Origin: Chloroflexota bacterium
Lineage (GTDB): Bacteria; Chloroflexota; UBA6077
DNA: 13,286 bases
Reading direction: 5' to 3'
Assembly (NCBI GenBank): GCA_021788565.1
Contig: JAJYKO010000054.1
Span: 1 to 13,286, forward strand
A program made the position numbers and the translations under genes. The notes beneath the pieces were generated by a model. That model worked only from the letters and a program-made list of their open reading frames with translations. It was not told the origin of the DNA and made no database searches. Position 1 is the first letter of the stretch, and every line of letters begins with the position of its first letter. This document shows, one piece after another, positions 1-6,490 of the stretch.

Positions 1-4
1 AGTG

Positions 5-1171
5 CTATCGCGAGATCGGGGCGAGCGCTGGGTCGTAGTTCGCCTTCTGTCCAAGCACCTCGTCGACGTAAGGCATCCAATCTCCGATGGGGATGCCCTG
101 CGGGCATTTCTCCTCACACTCCCGACACTGGATGCACGCGCTGGCGGGCTTGTTTAGGAAGGCCGCGTACCGGAAACGCGCGACCTCCAGCTGGTCCATC
201 GCTATTCCTCGGTTAAACGTGAGCGTGTTGGTCGGAATGTCGACGCCGTTTGGGCAGGGCATGCAGTACCGGCACTGGGTGCACGGGATCGGATACAGCT
301 CGTCGAACTTGTCGTGAGCCATTGCGACGAGGCGCAGTTCGTCCGCGGTGAGTGAACCGATAGCGGAGCGACCGGCGCTCGAGAGGTTCTCGACTAGCTG
401 GTCCATGGTGCTCATACCACTCAGGACTACCGAGACCTCCGGGTGGTTCCACACCCACTGCAGACCCCACTCCGCGGCGGACCGTTTCCTCTGTGCCCTG
501 CCGAAGATCTGCTGGATCGCCGGCGGTGGGCTCGCGAGCTGTCCGCCGAGCAGTGGCTCCATGACGACCACGCCCAGCCCTTTTGCGGCGGCGTACTGGA
601 CCCCTTTGGTGCCGGCCTGAAGGTCCTCGTCCATGTAGTTGTACTGGACCTGACAGAATTCCCAGCCGTCGTAGCCATCGACGATGGACCTGAACGCCTC
701 ATGGTTGTCGTGAAAGGAGAATCCGAGGTGGCGAATCCGCCCGTCACGCAGGGCCCCCTCCGCCCAACGGGTCACGCCCAGGTCCCGGACGAACTCCCAG
801 CTCTTCTGGTTCAGACCGTGGAGTAGATAGAAGTCGATGTGATCGGTTTGGAGCTTGGCGAGCTGCTCGTTGAGCAAGCGGTCGAAGTCTGCGTGCGCCT
901 CGACGAGCCTGACCGGCAGCTTTGTCGCCAGGTTCGTCTTCTGCCTGTAGCCATCCTGCAGTGCCTTGCCGACGACTCGCTCGCTGTTGCCGCCATGATA
1001 GGGGTAGGCGGTGTCCACGTAGTTCACGCCGCTGTCGATGGCGTGGCGTATCATCCGGATGGCTTCGGGCTCGTCGATCTGACTCGGGTCGCCCAACGTG
1101 GGTAGACGCATAGCGCCGAATCCGAGGGCGGAAACCTGAACGCCCAGCTTGCCAAAGGGTCTGTACTGCAC
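5..1171 (-). CDS. Aldo/keto reductase with C-terminal 2x[4Fe-4S] ferredoxin domain
   Basis: A cytoplasmic 388-residue oxidoreductase. The N-terminal ~280 residues form an aldo/keto reductase barrel that should use NAD(P)H. The usual catalytic tetrad is visible: D53 and Y58 (in VDTAYPY), K84 (in ATKLP) and H118 (in YLLHG). A ferredoxin-like tail follows with two four-Cys sets, C297/C300/C303/C306 and C346/C349/C352/C356, each ending in Cys-Pro as in [4Fe-4S] binding sites. This AKR-plus-ferredoxin architecture is a known but functionally poorly defined family, and the substrate cannot be told from sequence. The start is GTG at 1171, which begins the typical MQYRxFGK.G opening; a GAGAGG lies about 11 bases upstream. 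The gene is divergent from the Fe-S assembly operon, so its two clusters may make it a client of that operon (inference). It looks intact. Confidence 0.93.
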   Translation of the reverse strand: MQYRPFGKLGVQVSALGFGAMRLPTLGDPSQIDEPEAIRMIRHAIDSGVNYVDTAYPYHGGNSERVVGKALQDGYRQKTNLATKLPVRLVEAHADFDRLLNEQLAKLQTDHIDFYLLHGLNQKSWEFVRDLGVTRWAEGALRDGRIRHLGFSFHDNHEAFRSIVDGYDGWEFCQVQYNYMDEDLQAGTKGVQYAAAKGLGVVVMEPLLGGQLASPPPAIQQIFGRAQRKRSAAEWGLQWVWNHPEVSVVLSGMSTMDQLVENLSSAGRSAIGSLTADELRLVAMAHDKFDELYPIPCTQCRYCMPCPNGVDIPTNTLTFNRGIAMDQLEVARFRYAAFLNKPASACIQCRECEEKCPQGIPIGDWMPYVDEVLGQKANYDPALAPISR

Positions 1172-1318
1172 CTGTATCGTTACCTCTCTTTATGCCATCT
1201 TTTGAGGCTCGAACGTTCGCCGGCGCCATGCCGTGGAGGCGGCCTGGGTCGCCGGAGTTGCGGCGTGGCGGCCCGTAGTGTAGCACTTCGAGGCATCGTA
1301 GGAATGCGAACGAGATTG

Positions 1319-1347
1319 TTGACAGGGTGCCTCGACCTCACTATACT
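1319..1347 (+). promoter_or_regulatory. Sigma-70 promoter of the rrf2-nifS-nifU operon
   Basis: TTGACA (1319-1324) and TATACT (1342-1347) are separated by exactly 17 bases. The -35 is perfect and the -10 matches five of six. It points at the Rrf2 gene, with the expected transcription start in the 1353-1358 area and a leader of about 40 bases. This is the strongest promoter-like sequence in the window. Confidence 0.85.
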
Positions 1348-1375
1348 GAATTCCGACGGAATCAGTAGGAATTCC
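1345..1375 (+). promoter_or_regulatory. Probable IscR/Rrf2-type operator overlapping the -10 box
   Basis: Overlapping symmetric elements begin inside the -10 box. The core 1355-1367 reads GACGGAATCAGTA, matching 11 of 13 positions of the E. coli type 1 IscR pattern GACTRWWWYAGTC as I recall it. A wider dyad runs GAATTCCGAC (1348-1357), 7 bases, then GTAGGAATTC (1365-1374), with 9 of 10 positions symmetric. The position across the start of transcription would block RNA polymerase, so autorepression by the adjacent Rrf2 protein is the natural reading. Binding by that protein is inference. Confidence 0.65.
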
Positions 1376-1398
1376 TCTACGATTACACCAGGACTGAT

Positions 1399-1818
1399 AT
1401 GAAGCTGTCGACACGCGGTCACTACGGGCTTCTGGCGATGGTCGAGCTAGCCAGGCGCTACGGACAACCTCCGATCTCACTCTCCGAAATTGCCCAGTCG
1501 GGGGAACTTCCGCTGGCTTATCTGGAGCAACTGTTTGGCGCGCTCAGGCAAGCGGGTCTCGTGGAAGGCACCAGGGGTGTTCGTGGGGGATACAGGCTGA
1601 CCCGTCCGCCCGTAGAGATAACCGTCGGCGAGGTCGTGCGGGTCCTGGAGGGGCCAATCGGCCCGGTGGAATGCGCCATCGAGGGCGAGAACGCCGAGTG
1701 CTGCTCTCGCAGCGCAGCCTGCGCTACCAAGGAGATGTGGCAACGGGTACGCGAGAGCATACTCGAGGTCCTGGATAACACTTCCCTTGCGGACTTTCAG
1801 ATCTCTCCCATAGCCTGA
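1399..1818 (+). CDS. Rrf2/IscR-family Fe-S-sensing transcriptional regulator
   Basis: A 139-residue Rrf2-family DNA-binding protein. The N-terminus MKLSTRGHYGLLAMVELA is the family's first helix. Residues 25-70 form the winged helix, including the SLSEIA...PLAYLEQLF recognition region and the wing GTRGVRGGYRL. The sensor loop carries C92, C101, C102 and C108, compared with C92, C98 and C104 of E. coli IscR. A [2Fe-2S] or similar cluster is therefore plausible, with a wider gap and an extra adjacent Cys. It is the first gene of an operon with a cysteine desulfurase and a scaffold, the usual place for an IscR-like repressor of Fe-S assembly. The ATG has AGGA six bases upstream. A strong promoter and a matching palindrome precede it. 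CymR-like cysteine-metabolism regulators are the main alternative. Confidence 0.93.
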   Translation: MKLSTRGHYGLLAMVELARRYGQPPISLSEIAQSGELPLAYLEQLFGALRQAGLVEGTRGVRGGYRLTRPPVEITVGEVVRVLEGPIGPVECAIEGENAECCSRSAACATKEMWQRVRESILEVLDNTSLADFQISPIA

Positions 1819-1854
1819 CTCAGTCTCGGATCACGACGCGGAAGGAGGCACGCG

Positions 1855-3045
1855 GTGTCGCGTTTCATCTACCTGGACCATGCGGCAACAACGCCGGTCC
1901 ACCCGGCTGTGCTGGAGGCCATGCTTCCCTACTTCACGGAAAAGTACGGCAACCCATCCAGCGTCTACTCTGTTGCGCGGGAAGCCCGGAAAGCCCTGGA
2001 TTGGGCGCGGGACACGGTTGCAGGAATACTTGGTGCTAGTCCGTCAGAGATCATCTTCACGAGCGGCGGTAGCGAGAGCGACAACCTGGCTCTGAAGGGG
2101 ATCGCGTTCGCCAACCAGCAGAAGGGCAACCACATCATTACAACCCAGGTGGAGCACCATGCCATACTGCACACCTGCGAGTATCTCGAGAAGCGGTTCG
2201 GTTTTCGCATCACTTACCTGCCGGTGGACGAGAACTGCGTGGTCGACCTTGATGCCCTGGAAAAGGCGATAACTCCGGAGACCATCCTGGTCAGCGTGAT
2301 GTACGCCAACAACGAAGTGGGTACCGTGCAGCCGATCGAGGAGATCTCGCACATCCTGAGACACCGCGGCGGGATCGCCTTCCACACGGATGCGGTCCAG
2401 GCAGGGGGAAGTCTCGATCTGAACGTGGACAAGCTCGGCGTCGACATGCTGAGCCTCTCCGCTCACAAGTTCTACGGCCCCAAGGGCGTCGGGGTGTGCT
2501 ACGTTCGGAAGGGAACCACCTACTGGCCACAGCAGCAGGGCGGCGGCCAGGAGCGAGGCAGGCGAGCCGGCACCGAGAACACGGCCGGCATTGTGGGGCT
2601 GGCAACGGCTCTGAAGCTGGCCTACGAGCAGTTGGAGTCTAACAACACCCACGCTGCAATGATGAGAGATCGGCTGATCGAGGGCATCAGGCCGATCCCG
2701 GGCGCCTATCTGACAGGCCATCCGACCAACCGACTCCCCAATAATGCAAGCTTCGTCTTCGACTACGTGGAGGGGGAGTCGATCTTGCTCAGCCTGGACA
2801 TGCTGGGCATTGGGGCCTCCAGCGGGTCGGCCTGCACCTCCGCCACTCTGGAGCCGTCTCACGTGCTTAAGGCTATGGGAGTGCCGATCGAGAGAGCGCA
2901 CGGCAGCCTTCGCCTTACCACCGGACGGGACAACGTCGAAGAGGATATGGACCGCGTCGTTCAGGTCCTGCCCGGGATCATAGATCGGTTGCGAGCAATG
3001 TCTCCCCTGGCCGGCTCCGCTGCCGGGTCAGGGGCAACCCAGTAG
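1855..3045 (+). CDS. Cysteine desulfurase, NifS/IscS type (class I)
   Basis: A 396-residue PLP enzyme that removes sulfur from cysteine to give alanine and a persulfide used for Fe-S cluster building. It starts with the family signature [12 protein letters not shown]. Visible residues are the H101-H102 pair, D179 and Q182 around PLP, Schiff-base lysine K205 in [10 protein letters not shown], and the persulfide cysteine C327 in [17 protein letters not shown]. The long IscS/NifS-type active-site loop places it in class I rather than the SufS class. The GTG start is chosen because AGGAGG lies six bases upstream and the N-terminus fits the family exactly. It lies 36 bases after the Rrf2 gene and 22 bases before the scaffold gene, so all three are probably one transcript. 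The last ~15 residues are a low-complexity Ala/Gly/Ser tail. IscS and NifS cannot be separated by sequence alone. Confidence 0.96.
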   Translation: MSRFIYLDHAATTPVHPAVLEAMLPYFTEKYGNPSSVYSVAREARKALDWARDTVAGILGASPSEIIFTSGGSESDNLALKGIAFANQQKGNHIITTQVEHHAILHTCEYLEKRFGFRITYLPVDENCVVDLDALEKAITPETILVSVMYANNEVGTVQPIEEISHILRHRGGIAFHTDAVQAGGSLDLNVDKLGVDMLSLSAHKFYGPKGVGVCYVRKGTTYWPQQQGGGQERGRRAGTENTAGIVGLATALKLAYEQLESNNTHAAMMRDRLIEGIRPIPGAYLTGHPTNRLPNNASFVFDYVEGESILLSLDMLGIGASSGSACTSATLEPSHVLKAMGVPIERAHGSLRLTTGRDNVEEDMDRVVQVLPGIIDRLRAMSPLAGSAAGSGATQ

Positions 3046-3067
3046 AATCAGCGAGGAGCAGGAGCGG

Positions 3068-3445
3068 ATGTACAGCGAACTGGTGATGGAGCATTTCAGC
3101 AACCCGCGGAATGTGGGTGAGATCGCGGATGCGGATGGTATTGGCGAAGAGGGTAATCCCACCTGCGGCGACATTATGAGGATCTACATCAAGGTGAAGG
3201 ACGGGCGCCTCGCGGACGTGAAGTTCAAGACGTTCGGTTGCGGCGCGGCCATCGCCACCAGCTCCATGGTCACCGAGATGGTCATGGGCAAGACCCTCGA
3301 TGAGGCAATGGAGATATCCAACAGGGCCGTGGCCGAGGCTCTCGGGGGCTTGCCGGCTGTGAAGATGCACTGCTCCAACCTCGCCGCCGACGCCCTCCAC
3401 AAGGCGATCGAGGACTTCCGCTCGAGGTCGGGGGACAGGGGATAG
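3068..3445 (+). CDS. Fe-S cluster scaffold protein, IscU/NifU N-terminal type
   Basis: A 125-residue scaffold on which [2Fe-2S]/[4Fe-4S] clusters are assembled from sulfur delivered by the upstream desulfurase. The cluster ligands are all present: C33 and D35 in NPTCGD, C58 in FGCGAAIA, and H101-C102 in KMHCSNLA. The LPAVK motif just before the last Cys corresponds to the LPPVK chaperone-recognition motif of IscU. The length is that of a stand-alone IscU, without the ferredoxin and C-terminal domains of full NifU. No HscA/HscB, IscA or ferredoxin gene follows, so the operon is a minimal regulator-desulfurase-scaffold set. The final residues run into a G-rich tract that continues past the stop codon, so the tail may have been extended by the adjoining repeat. 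GGAGCAGGAGCGG lies just ahead of the ATG. Confidence 0.95.
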   Translation: MYSELVMEHFSNPRNVGEIADADGIGEEGNPTCGDIMRIYIKVKDGRLADVKFKTFGCGAAIATSSMVTEMVMGKTLDEAMEISNRAVAEALGGLPAVKMHCSNLAADALHKAIEDFRSRSGDRG

Positions 3446-3474
3446 GGGATAGGGGACGGGGGTCAGGACCACCG

Positions 3475-3555
3475 AACAGGATGGGCAGGATGAGAAGAAG
3501 TTGCTGGTAGACCTACTGACCGTAGGTATACCCTGTTCATCCTGCCCATCCTGTT
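3475..3555. repeat. Nested inverted repeat (REP/BIME-like) between convergent genes
   Basis: Perfect 19-base arms lie at 3475-3493 and 3537-3555 (left arm AACAGGATGGGCAGGATGA). The 43-base interior holds a second hairpin with 9 of 10 paired positions: 3507-3516 against 3522-3531, loop TGACC. G-rich text upstream (from about 3430, with GGGGATA twice and GGGGTCAGG) and C-rich text downstream (to about 3589, with CCCCTGACCCC) add loose outer complementarity. It fills the gap between convergent genes, where extragenic palindromes are common, and could act as a two-way terminator or mRNA stabiliser. There is no poly-T tract, so it is not a classic intrinsic terminator. Confidence 0.85.
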
Positions 3556-3591
3556 TCTGTTCCCGGTTCCCCGTCCCCTGACCCCTGCGGC

Positions 3592-4641
3592 CTAGCCTTC
3601 GTAGCCGTCCAGAGGCTGGCCGTCAACCCAGATACGGGGATTGGTCATCAGCATGTCGTAGTGGGTGATGGCCGGCAGGTCGTGGTCGTAGTTCGAGCCG
3701 ATGGCGATGTGGCAAGTGCCGCCCACCTTCTCAGCTTCCAGCATGTCCGGTACCATGGTGGCCGCGGGGTTGAGCCCCAGCCCCACCTCGCCCACGCCCC
3801 AGCTGTTGCGTGCGTAGTCCGGTTTCCCCATGGCCAGTGACTGCTCCTCTCCCTCCTTGAAGGCGGCCACCACCTCCGCCGAGTGGGCGCTGGGCAGGAC
3901 GCGCATGATGTAGCCGGCCTCCACCTCCATCGCAATCGGCTCGCTGGGGATCGAACACTCCGCTCCCGCGGCGATCACGCCGTCGAAGACGATCTTCCCT
4001 CGTGCTGTTCCCAGCTCTGGCGAGAAGAAGATCTCCCCGCACGGCAGGTTGCCGTGTTCACCCGGCGCCCGCAGGTCACCGTCGTCCAGGAAGATCCGTC
4101 GCCCCCGCAACCCCACGGTGATGTCGGTACCAGCCGCGGTCGTGATCCGCATCTCGGATCTGCCCTCGATCAGATCCCTCAAGGCTCTTGCCCTTCCGCG
4201 GATGGCGTCGTAGTCCACGTCCATCGCGCGGAGGAAGGTGTCCATCTTGATGCCTGGTGAACTGCCGACTCTGATTCGCTTGTCCGCTTCCAGTTTGTCG
4301 ATGATGTGGTCGTAACGCCTGCAGTCTCGGCCTACGTAGCCGATGTGCAGTCCGTACGGGTCCTTCCCGATCTTCTCCGTCGAGATGCTGAGGACCACCT
4401 CCGGCTCAGTGGCGAGCGCGGCCAGCACCACGGGGTCTGAGAACTCCGTGATGGCCCTGGTGGTCTGTCTGATAAGCAGGGGCTTTCCCCCCATGTCGAC
4501 GCTGGCCTGGAAGTACGCGTCGGAGATCAAACTGGACGTCTCCTCGGGGTTCCCCACGATGAGCACGCGCTCACCCGGTTGAAGCCCGATGGCTTTCTCC
4601 AGGACGGTCCTGGCAATGGCCAGCAATCTCTCGTTCGGCAT
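3592..4641 (-). CDS. M29-family (thermophilic type) metallo-aminopeptidase
   Basis: A 349-residue cytoplasmic metallopeptidase that should remove N-terminal amino acids using two metal ions. Residues matching the M29 metal and catalytic set (AmpS/AmpT type) are E203 in NLPCGE, E285 in GVGEVGLG, H311 and Y318 in HIAIGSNY, and H327/D329 in THYD. The H-to-Y spacing of seven and the HxD pair match the family. It is somewhat shorter than the ~400 residues common for M29 members. The ATG at 4641 has GAGG seven bases upstream. It lies 65 bases downstream of the OYE-family gene on the same strand and is probably cotranscribed with it; a shared role in amino-acid or peptide use is only a guess. It converges with the Fe-S operon across the 3475-3555 repeat. 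Confidence 0.88.
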   Translation of the reverse strand: MPNERLLAIARTVLEKAIGLQPGERVLIVGNPEETSSLISDAYFQASVDMGGKPLLIRQTTRAITEFSDPVVLAALATEPEVVLSISTEKIGKDPYGLHIGYVGRDCRRYDHIIDKLEADKRIRVGSSPGIKMDTFLRAMDVDYDAIRGRARALRDLIEGRSEMRITTAAGTDITVGLRGRRIFLDDGDLRAPGEHGNLPCGEIFFSPELGTARGKIVFDGVIAAGAECSIPSEPIAMEVEAGYIMRVLPSAHSAEVVAAFKEGEEQSLAMGKPDYARNSWGVGEVGLGLNPAATMVPDMLEAEKVGGTCHIAIGSNYDHDLPAITHYDMLMTNPRIWVDGQPLDGYEG

Positions 4642-4706
4642 AGTCCTACCTCGTTACGCAGCGCTGCTAAACGGATTGTCCCACAGAGGGGGCTCGAGCC
4701 TCAAGT

Positions 4707-5894
4707 TCAGCGCTTTCGGCCGAAGCAGTGAACGCCATCGCCATCGGCTACGCTTACGAGGCATCGGTTGCAGGAAAGGCAGCTGGACGGGCGCAGGTCG
4801 CCGTCCTGAAACCGCCTGACCAGGTTTGGCTCGCGCAGGAAAGGCCGTGCCATGCTCACCAGGTCCACCCGGTTTTCCATGAGGAGCCGGTCCATCATCA
4901 AGGGAGAACGAAGCCCGCCCACGAGCATCACCGGTATCTCAGTGGTGCGCTTGATCTGCTCCGCGTAGGGAGCAAAGTAAGCTTCCTCGAATCCTACTCG
5001 GCCTCGCATGGTAGCAGCAACCGCCTTGATCAACATCCTGATCACCGTCCCTCGCGATTTCAGCAGCCGGCTCCGAAGTATCTGGTCGATGGGGATCTCT
5101 CCTCGGCTCATCTGGAAGAACGATTCCAACGTTCCACCCGTAACCTCGATCGCATCGACGCCCGAGGCCGCGACGGACTGGGCTATGATGAGCGATTCCT
5201 CCGGTCCTAGACCTCCCCGAACGAAGTCCCCGACAGTTAGCTTGACCAGAAGGGGAAAGTCAGGACCCACCTCACGTCGGACGGAACGCACGACCTGTAG
5301 AAGGAACCTCATGCGGTTGACCAGGTTGCCTCCCCATTCATCGTTACGATGATTGCTTCGGGGCGACAGAAACTGGTTGATGAGATACCCGTTGGCTGCC
5401 AGGATCTGCACTCCGTCGAAACCTGCTGCCCTGGCTCGCGCGGCGGCGGTTCCGAAAGCCTCCAGCATGGAAGCTATGTCGGCGGACGTCATGGCTCTTG
5501 GGCGGTGCCGGACGAGTCGGTCGCTGATCGCCGAAGGGGCCAGCAGAGCTCCACCCGCGGCTTCCGCCTCGCCCTGCCGGCCGCAGTGGTAAAGTTGGAG
5601 GACTATCTTAGAACCCCGCTCGTGCACTGCGTCGGTGAGAAGCATGAGTTCCCGAACCGATTCGTCAGTGTCGACTCCGACCACCCCGATGTAGGAGCGC
5701 CCGGACGGGTGGACGTATGCCCCGCCTGTTATCAGCAGGCCGATGTTACCCGCCGCCAGACGAGAGTAGAGGGCGATGAGGCGGCGCGTCGGCTCTCCGT
5801 CGGGGCCCGCCATGCATTCCGCAGTGGCTGACCTGACGATCCGATTCTTGAGCTGCAGTGTCCCGATCGAGAAGGGGGCAAAAAGACCGGGCAT
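4707..5894 (-). CDS. Old Yellow Enzyme-family NADH:flavin oxidoreductase, His-lacking active site
   Basis: A 395-residue FMN-binding barrel protein of the OYE family. Family landmarks are the start MPGLFAPFSIGTLQLKNRIV, SATAE near residue 23, LYHCGRQGE near 101, the phosphate/substrate segment NGYLINQFLSPRSNHRNDEWGG at 168-189, and VGGLRS near 325. OYE enzymes reduce activated C=C bonds using NAD(P)H. In the usual active-site pair (His...Asn or His...His), the first position is Leu165 and only Asn168 is kept. The C-terminus carries C372, C375, C378 and C390, close to the 2,4-dienoyl-CoA reductase Fe-S motif, but the second flavin/NADH half of that enzyme is absent. The ATG has GGAG seven bases upstream. 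Its own promoter lies about 100 bases upstream and it leads the M29 aminopeptidase gene. The substrate is unknown. Confidence 0.88.
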   Translation of the reverse strand: MPGLFAPFSIGTLQLKNRIVRSATAECMAGPDGEPTRRLIALYSRLAAGNIGLLITGGAYVHPSGRSYIGVVGVDTDESVRELMLLTDAVHERGSKIVLQLYHCGRQGEAEAAGGALLAPSAISDRLVRHRPRAMTSADIASMLEAFGTAAARARAAGFDGVQILAANGYLINQFLSPRSNHRNDEWGGNLVNRMRFLLQVVRSVRREVGPDFPLLVKLTVGDFVRGGLGPEESLIIAQSVAASGVDAIEVTGGTLESFFQMSRGEIPIDQILRSRLLKSRGTVIRMLIKAVAATMRGRVGFEEAYFAPYAEQIKRTTEIPVMLVGGLRSPLMMDRLLMENRVDLVSMARPFLREPNLVRRFQDGDLRPSSCLSCNRCLVSVADGDGVHCFGRKR

Positions 5895-5992
5895 ACTGGC
5901 GCTCCGTTCCTTTGTCCGCCGGCGACCCGTAGAAGCCTGTCCGGCGGGGACCCATAGACGTCGACGATCTTCATGCCACCGTTGTCCTGCTT

Positions 5993-6021
5993 ATTATTAG
6001 ATGTACCTACTCGAGAGTCAA
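5993..6021 (-). promoter_or_regulatory. Sigma-70 promoter for the OYE-aminopeptidase pair
   Basis: Reading the minus strand, TTGACT (complement of 6016-6021) and AATAAT (complement of 5993-5998) are separated by 17 bases. Each matches five of six consensus positions. It sits just after the stop of the last cytochrome gene (6037) and gives a leader of about 90 bases before the OYE-family ATG at 5894. This separates that pair from the cytochrome operon upstream. Confidence 0.72.
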
Positions 6022-6036
6022 GATGCCCGGGCCATC

Positions 6037-6480
6037 TCAGTTCCGGGGCGCGCCAGAGTCGATCCATCGGGCCAGGATGTCGATTTCGGCGGGAAGCAGT
6101 TTGGTGCTGTCGTGGGGCATGGTCCCATTTCTGATCACCGAGACCATTGCACTCAATGAGGAGTCTCCCGGTATCAGTATCGCGCCGTAGGAGTCGCCGG
6201 CCATTATCCGCTGGTAGCTATCCAGCCTGAGACCCTTATCAGCCCGATACGGACCGTGGCACCTGAAACAGCTCCGAGTCAAGATGGGTACCACGTCGGA
6301 GGTGTAGCTGGGCACGCCATTTCCCGACCTGGCCATCGCGCTCCCCGTGCCAGCCGCTGCCGGGGCCTCCAGCAGCGGCTGGGCGAGGACCAGAGTTGCC
6401 GCTATCACGACGATGGCTACGGCCAGGGCAAGCCCCCAATGACGGGCTCGCCCGCCGGGTGAAGTACCAAGGTTCTCCAT
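6037..6480 (-). CDS. Membrane-anchored monohaem cytochrome c (Planctomycete-type Cyt c domain)
   Basis: A 147-residue protein with an uncleaved-looking N-terminal membrane helix (about 15-36) and a periplasmic domain. It has one haem c site, C71-x2-C74-H75 in PILTRSCFRCHGP, and a likely Met ligand M121 in NGTMPH. The sequence around the haem (VVPILTRSCFRCHG...KGLRLDSY, later GDSSLSAMVSVI) resembles the PSCyt1/'Planctomycete cytochrome C' domain. It is the last gene of the cluster, 10 bases after the heptahaem gene, so it is very probably cotranscribed. As a single-haem anchored subunit it could pass electrons between the complex and a soluble acceptor or terminal oxidase (inference). The ATG lies behind a weak GGGAA. 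Confidence 0.86.
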   Translation of the reverse strand: MENLGTSPGGRARHWGLALAVAIVVIAATLVLAQPLLEAPAAAGTGSAMARSGNGVPSYTSDVVPILTRSCFRCHGPYRADKGLRLDSYQRIMAGDSYGAILIPGDSSLSAMVSVIRNGTMPHDSTKLLPAEIDILARWIDSGAPRN

Positions 6481-6490
6481 GGCATTCCCG

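Noticed and set aside
744..1286. A 180-codon minus-strand frame covering the AKR start region and the divergent spacer
   Set aside because: Most of it is out of frame over the well-supported aldo/keto reductase; the part in the spacer has no recognisable protein features.
1172..1398. A minus-strand promoter for the aldo/keto reductase in the divergent spacer (weak TTCCTA-N16-TACACT)
   Set aside because: The -35 match is poor and the high GC background makes such partial matches likely by chance.
2044..2901. A 285-codon open frame on the minus strand
   Set aside because: It lies wholly opposite the cysteine desulfurase gene, whose catalytic residues are all intact. The translation shows no family signature and is a by-product of GC-rich codon use.
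5732..5974. Possible small minus-strand ORF starting MKIVDVYGSP in the OYE leader (ATG at 5974)
   Set aside because: It overlaps the start of the OYE-family gene out of frame, has only a weak ribosome site (GGTGGC), and shows no recognisable domain; it could be a leader peptide but nothing supports that.
6020..6037. Short dyad AGATG/CATCT around CCCGGG just after the last cytochrome gene
   Set aside because: The arms are five bases with no T run and it merges with the -35 box of the next promoter; too weak to call a terminator.
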